A DNA stretch of 64,000 bases, from contig JAJFVF010000013.1 in NCBI GenBank assembly GCA_021371935.1, forward strand, positions 310,001 through 374,000, written 5' to 3'. This stretch comes from a bacterium. GTDB lineage: Bacteria > Armatimonadota > UBA5829. Of the stretch, positions 9,166 to 17,435 are shown piece by piece (position 1 is the first letter of the stretch; the number at the start of each line of letters is the position of its first letter). A model generated the notes under the pieces. It saw only the letters and a program-made list of their open reading frames with translations. It was not told the DNA's origin and did not search any database. Made by a program: the position numbers and the translations under genes.

Positions 9166-9594
9166 CTATCGTGTACGCCTCTTCAGCAGCATTCCGCATA
9201 TACCACAGCCCCCGAATAACATCACAAGCATTGCGCTTGGCTCCGGAACTGCATATGGGGTCAGAGTGAAGTTCTGCTCGGTTGTCTCGTCCGGCAATAT
9301 CTCTATATTATCAACATAGATACTGTAGAAACCATCCTCTGCCTGGACAGAAAAGCCGTATGTATCCGCAAGCGTGGTATATGAGTAGTCGCCATATTCA
9401 TCCGTCACCGTGGTCCACCGCAATGAACTCCCATACCAACAACTCACATAAATACCGGCTAACGGGGCATTGGTGTCGCTTCGGTAAACTGTCCCGGCGA
9501 TAGTACCGTAGGCAAAATCGTCTGCCGAAACCGGAACCGCTGCCGCCAGTGCAACCATGACTGCCAGACACATAAATACCAGTGTATATCTCAT
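9166..9594 (-). CDS. Secreted PEP-CTERM protein with one carboxypeptidase-regulatory-like domain
   Basis: A 142-residue protein. It has a signal peptide (residues 1-25, ending VPVSADD) and a small beta-sandwich with the CarboxypepD_reg pattern (YGTIAGTVYRSDTNAPLAGIYV ... TDEYGDYSYTTL). The C-terminal PEP-CTERM sorting signal has VPEPSA, a hydrophobic helix and the basic end LLKRRTR. PEP-CTERM proteins are processed by exosortase and displayed on or released from the surface, usually in diderms that make exopolysaccharide. No exosortase gene is in the window. A purine-rich site (AGGGAGAG) precedes the start. Function is otherwise unknown. Confidence 0.8.
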   Translation of the reverse strand: MRYTLVFMCLAVMVALAAAVPVSADDFAYGTIAGTVYRSDTNAPLAGIYVSCWYGSSLRWTTVTDEYGDYSYTTLADTYGFSVQAEDGFYSIYVDNIEILPDETTEQNFTLTPYAVPEPSAMLVMLFGGCGICGMLLKRRTR

Positions 9595-9760
9595 TTCTCT
9601 CTCCCTTGGCTCCTGAGGAGCTCTTATGATATTAGTGTGGCCTCGATTATCTGAAAGCTTGTCTCTTTCAGCAACCGCAGTGTATCACCATAACACGTAA
9701 CTGTCAAGTAATAGTGACACACAACGGCATATTTTTGTGTCAGTTGTAATCTTTACGTGC

Positions 9761-9803
9761 AAAAGCAACACGCCCGACACAATATACCGGGCGTGTTGCT
9801 TTT
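9761..9803 (-). terminator. Intrinsic terminator of the glycosyltransferase-TPR gene
   Basis: A 12-bp perfect stem, GCAACACGCCCG (9765-9776) with CGGGCGTGTTGC (9788-9799), is flanked by AAAA and TTTT. It can therefore stop transcription in both directions; it lies 20 bases past the stop of the minus-strand gene at 9821. Confidence 0.88.
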
Positions 9804-9820
9804 GATCTTGTCTACAGATA

Positions 9821-11539
9821 TCAGGCTGCTTTCACGATAAGAGCAAGGTTGTTTGCTGCTTCAGGATAATCAGGTCGCAGCACCAGAGCCTGCTTATATG
9901 CAAGCACAGCCGCATCAAATGCGGACATCTGGTAATAGCAATTGCCCAATGTGAAATAGCCCGGAGCATGATCGGGACACCTGAGCAATCCGGCCTGGTA
10001 CATATCGGCTGCGGTAGAATATTGCTCGATTGCATACAGTATGTCTCCGGCATTGAAATACGTGTTTGCATAGTCGGCACGATTATCAATAGCATCCGAG
10101 AGCATATCCAACCCTTCGGAGACCAGACCATTTTGCGCATAAAGCAGAGCCAGGTTATTGTATGCTTCAACGCATTTGTCGTCGAGTTCTATTGCACACT
10201 TATAATGAATCTCTGCATCAGGTAACTCTCCCTGAGATTCAGCGCAAACACCTAGCTTGAACCGGATATCGGCGCTGTCATGACCACACTCGACGATATG
10301 CCGACATATGTCTCTCACCTCAGAGATTCGACCTTGAGACTCATACGCCGCTATAACTCTGTGCGCCGTGTTCAGAGTGTTCTGGTCAAATTTCCGCATT
10401 GAAAGCAGGAGACTGCCAAGCGCATCCAATTGGCCGGTGGCCAGATATGCCTGAATTAGGACCATGTGCGCCGGGTGATAGTCCGGGTTCTTCTCAAGAA
10501 CTTGCCTTGCCTTCTCGATGGCTTTGTCGAATTTCTTGAGTCCCAGCAGTGCGGCGCTCGTACCCCAGTCGGCCTTGTAGTCGCAGACCGAAAGGTCACC
10601 CCATTTCGCACGTTGCTTTACATTGATAGCCTCTTTGAAGCAGTCGAGAGCCTCCTCATATCTTCCCATTATCAGCAGCGTCCTGCCTTTGTTATATGAT
10701 ATCTCAGGATGCTTAATACCGCGCTTTTCCGCCTGATCCAGAGCATCAAGCGCTTCCTTGCATCTGCCCAATGTGCAATTTATGCTGGCAATATAGCTGT
10801 AGACGCTGGTCGCGAGTTTATTGTGCTTGGGCGACAGGAGCTTTTCGGCTGACTTGAAGTAGGCAAGAGCCTGCTCGTAATTACGACTGGTATGGTGCTG
10901 TTTTGCCATATGGAAGATATAATGCAGACTGTCTGGATTATTATCCAGCTCGATCTGCATCAGTTTAATATTGCGCTCATCTTTATGTCTCTGCTCTATG
11001 ATCTCGGGCAGATAGCCCTCATGATAAATAACAGCGTTGATCGTCGCGCCGTCTACATTCACATCACCATTGTTGGAGATAGCCTCATGAACTCTGCCTT
11101 CATATCGGATCGACGGGCACTTGCGCCATATGCGAATGGTCTCACTGTTATAATAGTTCGTCTCCACATCGGAATAATCGCGGCATCGACTGGATTGAAA
11201 TATGCTGAAGATATCGTATTTGCCCTCATCTATGCCCTGCCGGATCACGGACTTTGACTGCTCGTCCAGACGTTCATCGGCATCGAGTATGAATATCCAG
11301 TCGCATGTAGCCATGTCTATCGACTTGTTGCGGGCATCGGAGAAGTTATCGTTCCACTCATAGTGATAGACTTTCGCGCCATACGACTCGGCAATCTCGA
11401 TGGTTTTGTCAGTCGAGCCGGTATCGACGACCACTATCTCGTCCGCAAATCCCTTCACACTTTCGAGGCACTCGGGCAGATACTTTTCTTCATCACGTAC
11501 GATCATACACACTGATATTGTGTTTTGCTTGCCGCTCAT
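9821..11539 (-). CDS. Family 2 glycosyltransferase fused to a TPR array
   Basis: A 572-residue cytoplasmic protein. Residues 1-200 are a GT-A family 2 domain (ISVCMIVRDEEKYLPECLESV, IVVVDTGSTDKT, DWIFILDADERLDE with a DxD-type metal motif). The pattern resembles the SunS-type branch that glycosylates peptides. Residues 200-572 hold at least eight TPR units, ending DYPEAANNLALIVKAA. The fusion suggests glycosylation of protein substrates held by the TPR superhelix, or assembly with other glycan enzymes, but no target is encoded alongside. It is transcribed away from the GAF-domain gene at 11743. Confidence 0.8.
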   Translation of the reverse strand: MSGKQNTISVCMIVRDEEKYLPECLESVKGFADEIVVVDTGSTDKTIEIAESYGAKVYHYEWNDNFSDARNKSIDMATCDWIFILDADERLDEQSKSVIRQGIDEGKYDIFSIFQSSRCRDYSDVETNYYNSETIRIWRKCPSIRYEGRVHEAISNNGDVNVDGATINAVIYHEGYLPEIIEQRHKDERNIKLMQIELDNNPDSLHYIFHMAKQHHTSRNYEQALAYFKSAEKLLSPKHNKLATSVYSYIASINCTLGRCKEALDALDQAEKRGIKHPEISYNKGRTLLIMGRYEEALDCFKEAINVKQRAKWGDLSVCDYKADWGTSAALLGLKKFDKAIEKARQVLEKNPDYHPAHMVLIQAYLATGQLDALGSLLLSMRKFDQNTLNTAHRVIAAYESQGRISEVRDICRHIVECGHDSADIRFKLGVCAESQGELPDAEIHYKCAIELDDKCVEAYNNLALLYAQNGLVSEGLDMLSDAIDNRADYANTYFNAGDILYAIEQYSTAADMYQAGLLRCPDHAPGYFTLGNCYYQMSAFDAAVLAYKQALVLRPDYPEAANNLALIVKAA

Positions 11540-11742
11540 ACTTCATCTCCAATCGTATATAGCATACTTCACATATGGATTATCGGCAGTTGGCGCCCAA
11601 TGCCTACCAAAATATTTATTACATCCATATTGCGCTACGGCAAGACAGTATGCGGACGATTTGTCACGAAAATTAGCAGTTTTTTTTCTTTCAAACATTA
11701 AGCTCTATAGCAAAACTGCCAAAAATACAAGTTGGGGCAGTA

Positions 11743-13221
11743 ATGAAAAGTACCACTCTTCCCAGCAGTGGTATATTCAAGTCTCACCAGAAGGTGAGTA
11801 AGTTGGTAGTAACCGAAGGCATAAGGAGCACTAATCCAAACGCAGAATCTCTGTTCGAACAAATCACATCGAGCAGGACCACATATCGTCGTCTTGTTGC
11901 GGGGATACTGCTGACCACAGTATTATCAATTGCGGCAAAAATGGTGCTGCCTGCCGGCTATTTGAATGCTTTAGGGAACTCATCAACACTAATGCTTGCC
12001 GCGGGAGCTTGCGTTGGATTTGCCGGCGCCACTTACCTGCTTGCCAGATTCGTTCTCAACTGCGAACTTCGACACCTCATCCTTGCATCTGCATTTATTA
12101 CCATAGCTGAAGGCCATGCCCTGCAGATCATCCTGGATATACGAATGCCCGGATCACTTTCCGCCGGTTGGGTGTCGTCTGCGGCATGGACTATTTCCGG
12201 CATATTATTCGCATGTTCTGCATATGTCAACACGACATGCAAAACAGGTACTCGGCGCAGCGCACTGGTCCAATCACTGCTTGTATGTCTACTCGTATTA
12301 GTAGGGCCGCTCATAGCAGTGCCTTATGTAATTGACGGTCCTTTAAACACTTATATCTCAACCATGGAACAGGGTTCCGTACCGTTTTTGGCAGCGGGAA
12401 TGCTCACAAGACTTGCCGCAGTCGTGCTCTATCTTGTCACGCTTATCGGTTTTTTCCGCCGCACATATACAAATAACGACCGCATGGCAGGAATGATATG
12501 TTTTGCATTCATTCCGTTGATAGTCTCTCTGGCCTTTCGTATGGTATCGACCACACGATTTGACGATTGGTCCATAATCAGCTTGATACTTGAATCACTA
12601 TCATGGCTGGCCATCATGTGCGGCTTTTGTATTCAGAATGCCATAATGCAGCGGGAAGCACAGGACAGGCTCCAAGAACTCGATGCTCTGCACCAGGTGT
12701 CATGGTCGGTTGTCGGCACCGGCACCTTGCATGACCTGTTGGACCTATATGCTCGCACGCATCAAGAACAGCTCGGCGTCAAAGTCGCTGCTGTTTACCT
12801 TGTCGATGAGACGGGTTACAATTTGGAACTGTATGCACTTCGCGGTCCTGCGGATTGCCCTGGAGCAATAGGAAAGAAGTATCCTGTTATGTCGGAAAAC
12901 CGCTGGCCGGGATTTCATACCGGACACACCGCCAAAGCATTCCTCACAAAGGAGGTTCAGGTGGCCAATGACGTCTTCGTGGATGTGGAGTTTATTCCGT
13001 GGAGAATGGTCGCCTCTGATGATGGATGCGCGGTATCGCTGCCACTGGTGGTCCGCAATAATTCCATTGGGGTCGTAAATCTCTATTTTGAGGATTGCAA
13101 ACTACTTACCAGGCAGCGCCTCCGACTGCTCAGCATAATAGCCGGAGCGGCTGCCCCCGCTATCGCAAGCGCGATGGAGAAGAAAAACAACCAGGAACCG
13201 GAACTCGGCATCGCTGCATGA
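11743..13221 (+). CDS. Membrane-anchored GAF-domain sensor without an output domain
   Basis: A 492-residue protein with a poorly hydrophobic N-terminus of about 50 residues, then seven or eight predicted membrane helices (about 50-290: VAGILLTTVLSI, LMLAAGACVGFAG, LLVCLLVLVGPLI, VVLYLVTLIGFF and others), resembling MASE-type sensory modules. A GAF domain follows (about 305-475: LHQVSWSVVGTGTLHDLLDL, GVKVAAVYLVDET, AVSLPLVVRNNSIGVVNLYF). GAF domains bind small ligands or cofactors. No kinase, cyclase or effector region follows: the chain ends 15 residues after the GAF helix. It might signal by partner binding. The start is uncertain; the ATG at 11743 has only GGGG upstream. Confidence 0.7.
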   Translation: MKSTTLPSSGIFKSHQKVSKLVVTEGIRSTNPNAESLFEQITSSRTTYRRLVAGILLTTVLSIAAKMVLPAGYLNALGNSSTLMLAAGACVGFAGATYLLARFVLNCELRHLILASAFITIAEGHALQIILDIRMPGSLSAGWVSSAAWTISGILFACSAYVNTTCKTGTRRSALVQSLLVCLLVLVGPLIAVPYVIDGPLNTYISTMEQGSVPFLAAGMLTRLAAVVLYLVTLIGFFRRTYTNNDRMAGMICFAFIPLIVSLAFRMVSTTRFDDWSIISLILESLSWLAIMCGFCIQNAIMQREAQDRLQELDALHQVSWSVVGTGTLHDLLDLYARTHQEQLGVKVAAVYLVDETGYNLELYALRGPADCPGAIGKKYPVMSENRWPGFHTGHTAKAFLTKEVQVANDVFVDVEFIPWRMVASDDGCAVSLPLVVRNNSIGVVNLYFEDCKLLTRQRLRLLSIIAGAAAPAIASAMEKKNNQEPELGIAA

Positions 13222-13250
13222 CGAAAATGGGAAGCCTCTCGGCTCCCCAT
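13222..13250 (-). terminator. Likely terminator downstream of rplY
   Basis: On the minus strand ATGGGGAGCC...GGCTTCCCAT forms a 10-bp stem with one mismatch followed by TTTTCG. It lies about 110 bases beyond the rplY stop and just after the convergent GAF gene stop. Confidence 0.55.
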
Positions 13251-13276
13251 TCGCAATCATTTGCCAATAATCTAAT

Positions 13277-13352
13277 GCTAAGTAAATTACGCCCATAAAC
13301 GTGTATTAGAGATTGTACTATAGCATATACGGACTCTTGCAATTTACTTAGC
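13277..13352. repeat. Separated 12-bp inverted repeat
   Basis: GCTAAGTAAATT at 13277-13288 and its exact complement AATTTACTTAGC at 13341-13352 flank a 52-base AT-rich spacer between the GAF gene and rplY. It may be a small palindromic insertion; no open frame is inside. Confidence 0.5.
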
Positions 13353-13361
13353 GTAAATTGC

Positions 13362-14006
13362 TTAGGCTTCTGTCTCCGAAGCAGCCTCAGCACTCGGAGC
13401 TTCCTCTTCAGCCGCTCCGGCCTCTTCCTCCACAACAATATGAGGAGCCCTGCAATTGACAACCAGCGCCTCAGGGTCGGCGAGTACATCGATACTTTCA
13501 CCGACAGCCAGTTCGTCAACGCGGATGTGGTTACCCACTTCAAGCCCACTGATGTCCACATCGATCTTTGCCGGAATATCGCCCGGCAGACAGCTTACGG
13601 GCAGTTCATCGAGCATCTGCTCAAGTATACCGCCGTTCTTGACACCGGGTGCTTCTCCGATCAACTCGATCGGCACTCCAACGTGAACCTTTTCCTTCAT
13701 CGATATGCGCTGGAACTGCACATCAAGGAGCTTGCGTGTCAGCGGATCCTTGATATAGTTCTTTATAATCACCGTGCCGTCCACTTTTTTCGGCGCGCCC
13801 TTGATCTTGAGATCAATGAGAGATTTGACACCTGTATCTGATTGTTTGATCTGGTCCAGCAGATCCTGCAGTTTGACTTCAACCGCCACAGATTCCGCGC
13901 CGTGACCAAAGACGTTTGCGGTCACAAAACCATTGCGTCTGAGCTGTTTGGTGTAACCTTTACTCATATCAGAGCGGTAATTCGCTTCGATTTGCAACTT
14001 ATCCAT
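13362..14006 (-). CDS. rplY: Large ribosomal subunit protein bL25 (CTC form)
   Basis: A 214-residue protein. The N-terminal 5S rRNA-binding L25 domain (LQIEANYRSDMSKGYTKQLRRNG, VTANVFGHG) is followed by the longer CTC beta-domain (VHVGVPIELIGEAPGVKNGG, LPGDIPAKIDVDISGLEVG). The tail is an acidic Glu/Ala-rich segment typical of general-stress CTC proteins. I start at the ATG at 14006 because GGGAGG precedes it; the open frame extends much further upstream but that part has no L25 similarity. It would bind 5S rRNA in the 50S central protuberance. It stands alone here, without the frequently adjacent pth. Confidence 0.92.
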   Translation of the reverse strand: MDKLQIEANYRSDMSKGYTKQLRRNGFVTANVFGHGAESVAVEVKLQDLLDQIKQSDTGVKSLIDLKIKGAPKKVDGTVIIKNYIKDPLTRKLLDVQFQRISMKEKVHVGVPIELIGEAPGVKNGGILEQMLDELPVSCLPGDIPAKIDVDISGLEVGNHIRVDELAVGESIDVLADPEALVVNCRAPHIVVEEEAGAAEEEAPSAEAASETEA

Positions 14007-14153
14007 TGTAATTGAATCCTCCCGATCACTCTCACAAGTATACTCATAATGATGCCATTTCGTCAACTCCAAGCGTTGACAGTGAATACAGCCTCGGCTA
14101 TACTTGAAACCGGATGGCGCATGGCCATTACTACTTACCATTGGTGACCCAAA

Positions 14154-14522
14154 ATGGCGGAAGCAATGGAACACTACATGCTCGGTGTTGATGCATTCAA
14201 GGCAGGCAACATCGAGACAGCTATCGAAGAGCTGGAGGCCGCAACTCATCTGGACCACGAAAATCACAAGGCATTTACCTATCTCGGCGTGGCATATGCG
14301 TCGCAGGAGCGGTATAATGCCGCGATAGGAGCATTTAAGACTGCAGAGCAGATTGCCCCTGGTGTTGCGAGTATTCATTACAACATAGCTCAGGCATATG
14401 AGGCAAGCGGAATATCATCTGAAGCCGAGTATGAATACGAACGGGCGTTGGAGATCGATCCGAACTACACCAAAGCAAGGGAAGCGCTGGACGCACTAAA
14501 AAAGCGTCTGCACCACATTTGA
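14154..14522 (+). CDS. Small TPR protein
   Basis: A 122-residue protein made almost wholly of three TPR units (AMEHYMLGVDAFKAGNIETA; KAFTYLGVAYASQERYNAA; SIHYNIAQAYEASGISSEA) with a final capping helix. There is no signal peptide or membrane segment, so it is cytoplasmic. It is probably a protein-protein adaptor. The start lacks a clear ribosome binding site. The gene is immediately followed by a CTAG-bounded repeat element. Confidence 0.65.
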   Translation: MAEAMEHYMLGVDAFKAGNIETAIEELEAATHLDHENHKAFTYLGVAYASQERYNAAIGAFKTAEQIAPGVASIHYNIAQAYEASGISSEAEYEYERALEIDPNYTKAREALDALKKRLHHI

Positions 14523-14532
14523 CGACTAATGC

Positions 14533-14612
14533 CTAGCCCGGATTATGCGCTTGCTGCATAATCCGGGTCTCTGAGAGCATTATTCACGTTTCTCGTGAAT
14601 AATGCGGGCTAG
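14533..14612. repeat. CTAG double-hairpin element, copy 1
   Basis: An 80-bp element with outer ends CTAGCCCG / CGGGCTAG. It contains two hairpins: CCCGGATTATGCG with CATAATCCGGG, and GCATTATTCACG with CGTGAATAATGC, separated by TCTCTGAGA. Relatives lie at 33774, 44497, 48420 and 51632. Its right half overlaps the 3' end of the helicase gene and supplies its stop codon. Confidence 0.85.
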
Positions 14613-16188
14613 TGCGAACCGATGCTGCTGTATTACGTCTCCGACCTTTCGGCTTGCCCTGTTGAACGGGACCGCGTTTGAATTCGGTTAATGTGGTCGG
14701 GCGCACAGAGTAGTCGAAGTCATCGAGCTTGCGACGCTCTATCGGTCCGCCGATGGCTTTCTCTATGTCCCAGACAACACCTGCGTCTTCTTTTGTTATC
14801 AATGTGATCGCATCGCCTTCACGCTCCGCCCTGCCCGTACGCCCTATCCGATGGATATATGTGTCAGCCGTATCCGGGATATCGTAGTTGATTACATGCG
14901 ATATGCTGTCCACATCCAGCCCGCGCGCCGCAATATCGGTCGCAACCAGTATCTGGCATCGACCCAGACGAAAATCGTCCAGAGCAGCCTGTCTCTGGTT
15001 TTGAGACTTGTTCGAGTGCAGCGCTGATGCTCCGTAACCCGCCCTCACGATCTGCTCAGCCACACGATTTGCGCGATGCTTTGTGCGAGTGAATATCAGC
15101 ACTGAGTTCATATCGGTCTTGTCGAGTATCTTTAAGACCAGCGAAGTCTTCAAGTGCTGAGGGCACGGATAGAGAGCATGCGCAACGGTTTTCGCGGGGG
15201 CACAGATGTCCACATCCACACGCTTTGGATCATTAAGAGTATCCTTGGCAAGTTTTGTAAGCTCAGGCGCAAATGTCGCCGAGAAGAGCATATTCTGACG
15301 CTTGCGCGGCAGACGCTTAATAATGCGCTTGATCGAAGGAAGAAAACCCATATCCAGCATTCTGTCCGCTTCATCGAGCACCAGTTTTTCAACACAGGAG
15401 AAGTCGGTGTTGCCGCGATCAATATGATCGAGCAGCCTGCCAGGGCAAGCCACAATTACATCAACTCCACCTCGCAGCGCACGCTGCTGAGCAACCATGC
15501 TGACACCGCCATAGACAGTTGCACTTTTGATCCCGGCATACTTGCCCAGTTGCTTGAACGACTCGTTTATCTGTTCGGCAAGCTCTCGGGTCGGAGTCAA
15601 GACTATGGTCCTCGTGCGCATGGTGTTCACCGGGTTATCGAGAAGATGCTGGAGAATGGGCAGCACAAACGCCGCAGTCTTGCCTGTGCCGGTCTGGGCA
15701 GTGCCGATGAGGTCATCTCCGGCCAGAGCAATAGGAATAGCCGCCGCCTGCACAGCCGTGGGAGTTTCATATCCTGCGTCCAGAATGGCATGCTCAATGC
15801 GAGTATCGAAATTGAAACGGCTGAAAATCGACTTGGTTTCGGCCTCATGAGCCGGTTTATTCGCCTTGCGCAGCACAAATTTCCTTCGCCTTGGCGTTTC
15901 TTTCGCGGCCAGATGCTCTTTGAAGCAGTCGGCGCAATATATTGGCTTATCATCTGATGGCTTGAAGGGGAGAACCGCGTCTTTCCCGCAAATCGAGCAT
16001 TTGGCGATATGTGTCGAGCAGTCACCTCCACGGCTGTGTCTGCGCCTTGCGGTCCGCATTTCGTGACAATCCGTACATCTTGTCGGCGGGTTAAAGCCGA
16101 GTTTGGCGAATTCCTTCTGCTCCTGCACGCTGAACGTGAACTCCTGTCCACAATCGCGGCAGACGCAGAGTTTGTCCTGATATTTCAA
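14584..16188 (-). CDS. DEAD-box RNA helicase with two N-terminal zinc ribbons
   Basis: A 534-residue protein. Residues 1-45 form a zinc ribbon (CRDCGQEFTFSVQEQKEF ... RCTDC) and 60-95 a second (CSICGKDAVLPFKPSDDKP ... CADC). Both are usually small stand-alone proteins. A complete RhlE-like helicase core follows: Q motif near TPTAVQ, AQTGTGKT, PTRELAEQ, DEAD (LVLDEADRM), SATF, then ATDIAARGLDV and HRIGRTGRAER. The basic tail (QGKPKGRRRNTA) likely binds RNA. The last eight codons (SPHYSRET) and the TGA stop come from the CTAG repeat at 14533-14612, so the original C-terminus was replaced. It likely remodels structured RNA, perhaps in ribosome assembly or the cold response. Confidence 0.9.
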   Translation of the reverse strand: MKYQDKLCVCRDCGQEFTFSVQEQKEFAKLGFNPPTRCTDCHEMRTARRRHSRGGDCSTHIAKCSICGKDAVLPFKPSDDKPIYCADCFKEHLAAKETPRRRKFVLRKANKPAHEAETKSIFSRFNFDTRIEHAILDAGYETPTAVQAAAIPIALAGDDLIGTAQTGTGKTAAFVLPILQHLLDNPVNTMRTRTIVLTPTRELAEQINESFKQLGKYAGIKSATVYGGVSMVAQQRALRGGVDVIVACPGRLLDHIDRGNTDFSCVEKLVLDEADRMLDMGFLPSIKRIIKRLPRKRQNMLFSATFAPELTKLAKDTLNDPKRVDVDICAPAKTVAHALYPCPQHLKTSLVLKILDKTDMNSVLIFTRTKHRANRVAEQIVRAGYGASALHSNKSQNQRQAALDDFRLGRCQILVATDIAARGLDVDSISHVINYDIPDTADTYIHRIGRTGRAEREGDAITLITKEDAGVVWDIEKAIGGPIERRKLDDFDYSVRPTTLTEFKRGPVQQGKPKGRRRNTAASVRTSPHYSRET

Positions 16189-16339
16189 TCAATATACTCC
16201 TGGTCGGTTGTTATACTATTGTATTCGAGGCTTGAAGCGAGTGAACCAGTGGGACCGACTTTTTTCGCGAACAACCAGGCCAGGTGCCAAACCAACGTAA
16301 CAATGCACATACATTATAGCACAGATTATAAATTGAGGT

Positions 16340-17344
16340 TTAGACTCTACGTCCGATAACGAACTCAGCCAGTGATCTGAGAGCGCATATGTAATCAGAT
16401 TCCGGCATATCACTAAGTCCGGCGCATGCACGGGAAACACATTTCTGCGCCGAGGCGTGTGCTTCGTCCACAGCACCGCACTCGACAATCCGGCGAGCAA
16501 CTACTTTCGCATTCTCCGGCGTAAGAGGCCTTTCGATAAGCAGCGGTTTAACCTCTCCAAACTCCGGTTTATCCCATGCAATCAGCACCGGCAGAGTAAA
16601 CTTACCATTGACGAGGTCCGAACCCACATCTTTGCCTGTCTCGACAGGGTCACCGACTATATCCAGGATATCGTCAGTGATCTGAAAAGCATGTCCGAGC
16701 ATCATACCGTATTCTGTAAGGGCTTTGCGCTGTTCATTATCTGCTCCACCCAGTATCGCACCACACTCGCAGCATGCGCGCATAAATGATGCGGTCTTTC
16801 CCTGGATTATCTTGTCATAGTTGCGCTGCCACGCCTGTACGCTGCCCTCACTCTGCGCCTGGAGCATCTCGCTTTCCGCCATACCCACTGCCATTGAGGA
16901 GAGTGTCCGCAATATTTCGACGTCGCCATTCGCTCCCAGCAGAGAAAATGCCTTCGAGAGCAGAAAGTCACCGCCCAAGACGCTCAGCTTGTTGCCCCAG
17001 GTGCTGTTTGCAGTGCTCGTGCCCCTGCGCTCATGCGTCTCGTCGACCACATCATCATGCACCAGTGAAGCCATGTGAACCAGTTCCGTTGCCGCCGCCA
17101 GACTTCCGACCCGGTCAATATCGACACCCTTATTGCATGCCAGTGCACTAAGCAGAACAAGTGCCGGTCGTATACGTTTTCCGCCCGCTGAATAGAGATG
17201 CATGGAGAGGTCAAACGCCACTGAGACCTCTGACCTTATTGAGGACTCTATGATCCGCTCGACCTGGTCCAACTCAGTCGCGATAGGACTCGTCCACCCG
17301 GGATGCAAATTTTCGCTTCTCGAATTCAAAACACGAGCGTTCAT
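16340..17344 (-). CDS. Polyprenyl (heptaprenyl/octaprenyl) diphosphate synthase
   Basis: A 334-residue trans-isoprenyl diphosphate synthase. It has the first Asp-rich motif HDDVVDETHERRGT, GGKRIRPALV for substrate binding, GDFLLSKAF, and the second Asp-rich motif QITDDILDIVGD with GKDVGSDL. It condenses isopentenyl diphosphate into the long side chain of quinones. The ATG at 17344 is preferred to the upstream TTG because GGAG lies 6 bases before it. MenG follows the same pathway and lies immediately upstream on the same strand, so the pair points to menaquinone side-chain synthesis and methylation. Chain length cannot be stated from sequence. Confidence 0.88.
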   Translation of the reverse strand: MNARVLNSRSENLHPGWTSPIATELDQVERIIESSIRSEVSVAFDLSMHLYSAGGKRIRPALVLLSALACNKGVDIDRVGSLAAATELVHMASLVHDDVVDETHERRGTSTANSTWGNKLSVLGGDFLLSKAFSLLGANGDVEILRTLSSMAVGMAESEMLQAQSEGSVQAWQRNYDKIIQGKTASFMRACCECGAILGGADNEQRKALTEYGMMLGHAFQITDDILDIVGDPVETGKDVGSDLVNGKFTLPVLIAWDKPEFGEVKPLLIERPLTPENAKVVARRIVECGAVDEAHASAQKCVSRACAGLSDMPESDYICALRSLAEFVIGRRV

Positions 17345-17368
17345 CAATGACTCCAAACAAATTCTATG

Positions 17369-17402
17369 TAATGGCTCAGCAGGAGCTTCGCCCTCCCATT
17401 AC
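17369..17402. repeat. Fragment of the 110-bp AGTTCAG-family repeat
   Basis: GTAATGGCTCAGCAGGAGC ... CTCCCATTAC matches the left arm of the repeats at 29394 and 33879 and is itself bounded by GTAATGG / CCATTAC. A similar fragment is at 59141-59170. Confidence 0.5.
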
Positions 17403-17435
17403 AACGATAAACCGAAACTCATATACACCATACAA

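Noticed and set aside
13362-14378. Full 338-codon version of the L25 frame
   Set aside because: The first 124 codons have no L25 likeness and overlap the TPR gene at 14154; the ATG at 14006 has a good SD and the correct N-terminus.
15154-15957. A 267-codon plus-strand frame inside the helicase gene
   Set aside because: The minus strand encodes complete DEAD-box motifs over the same bases; the plus frame has no family likeness.
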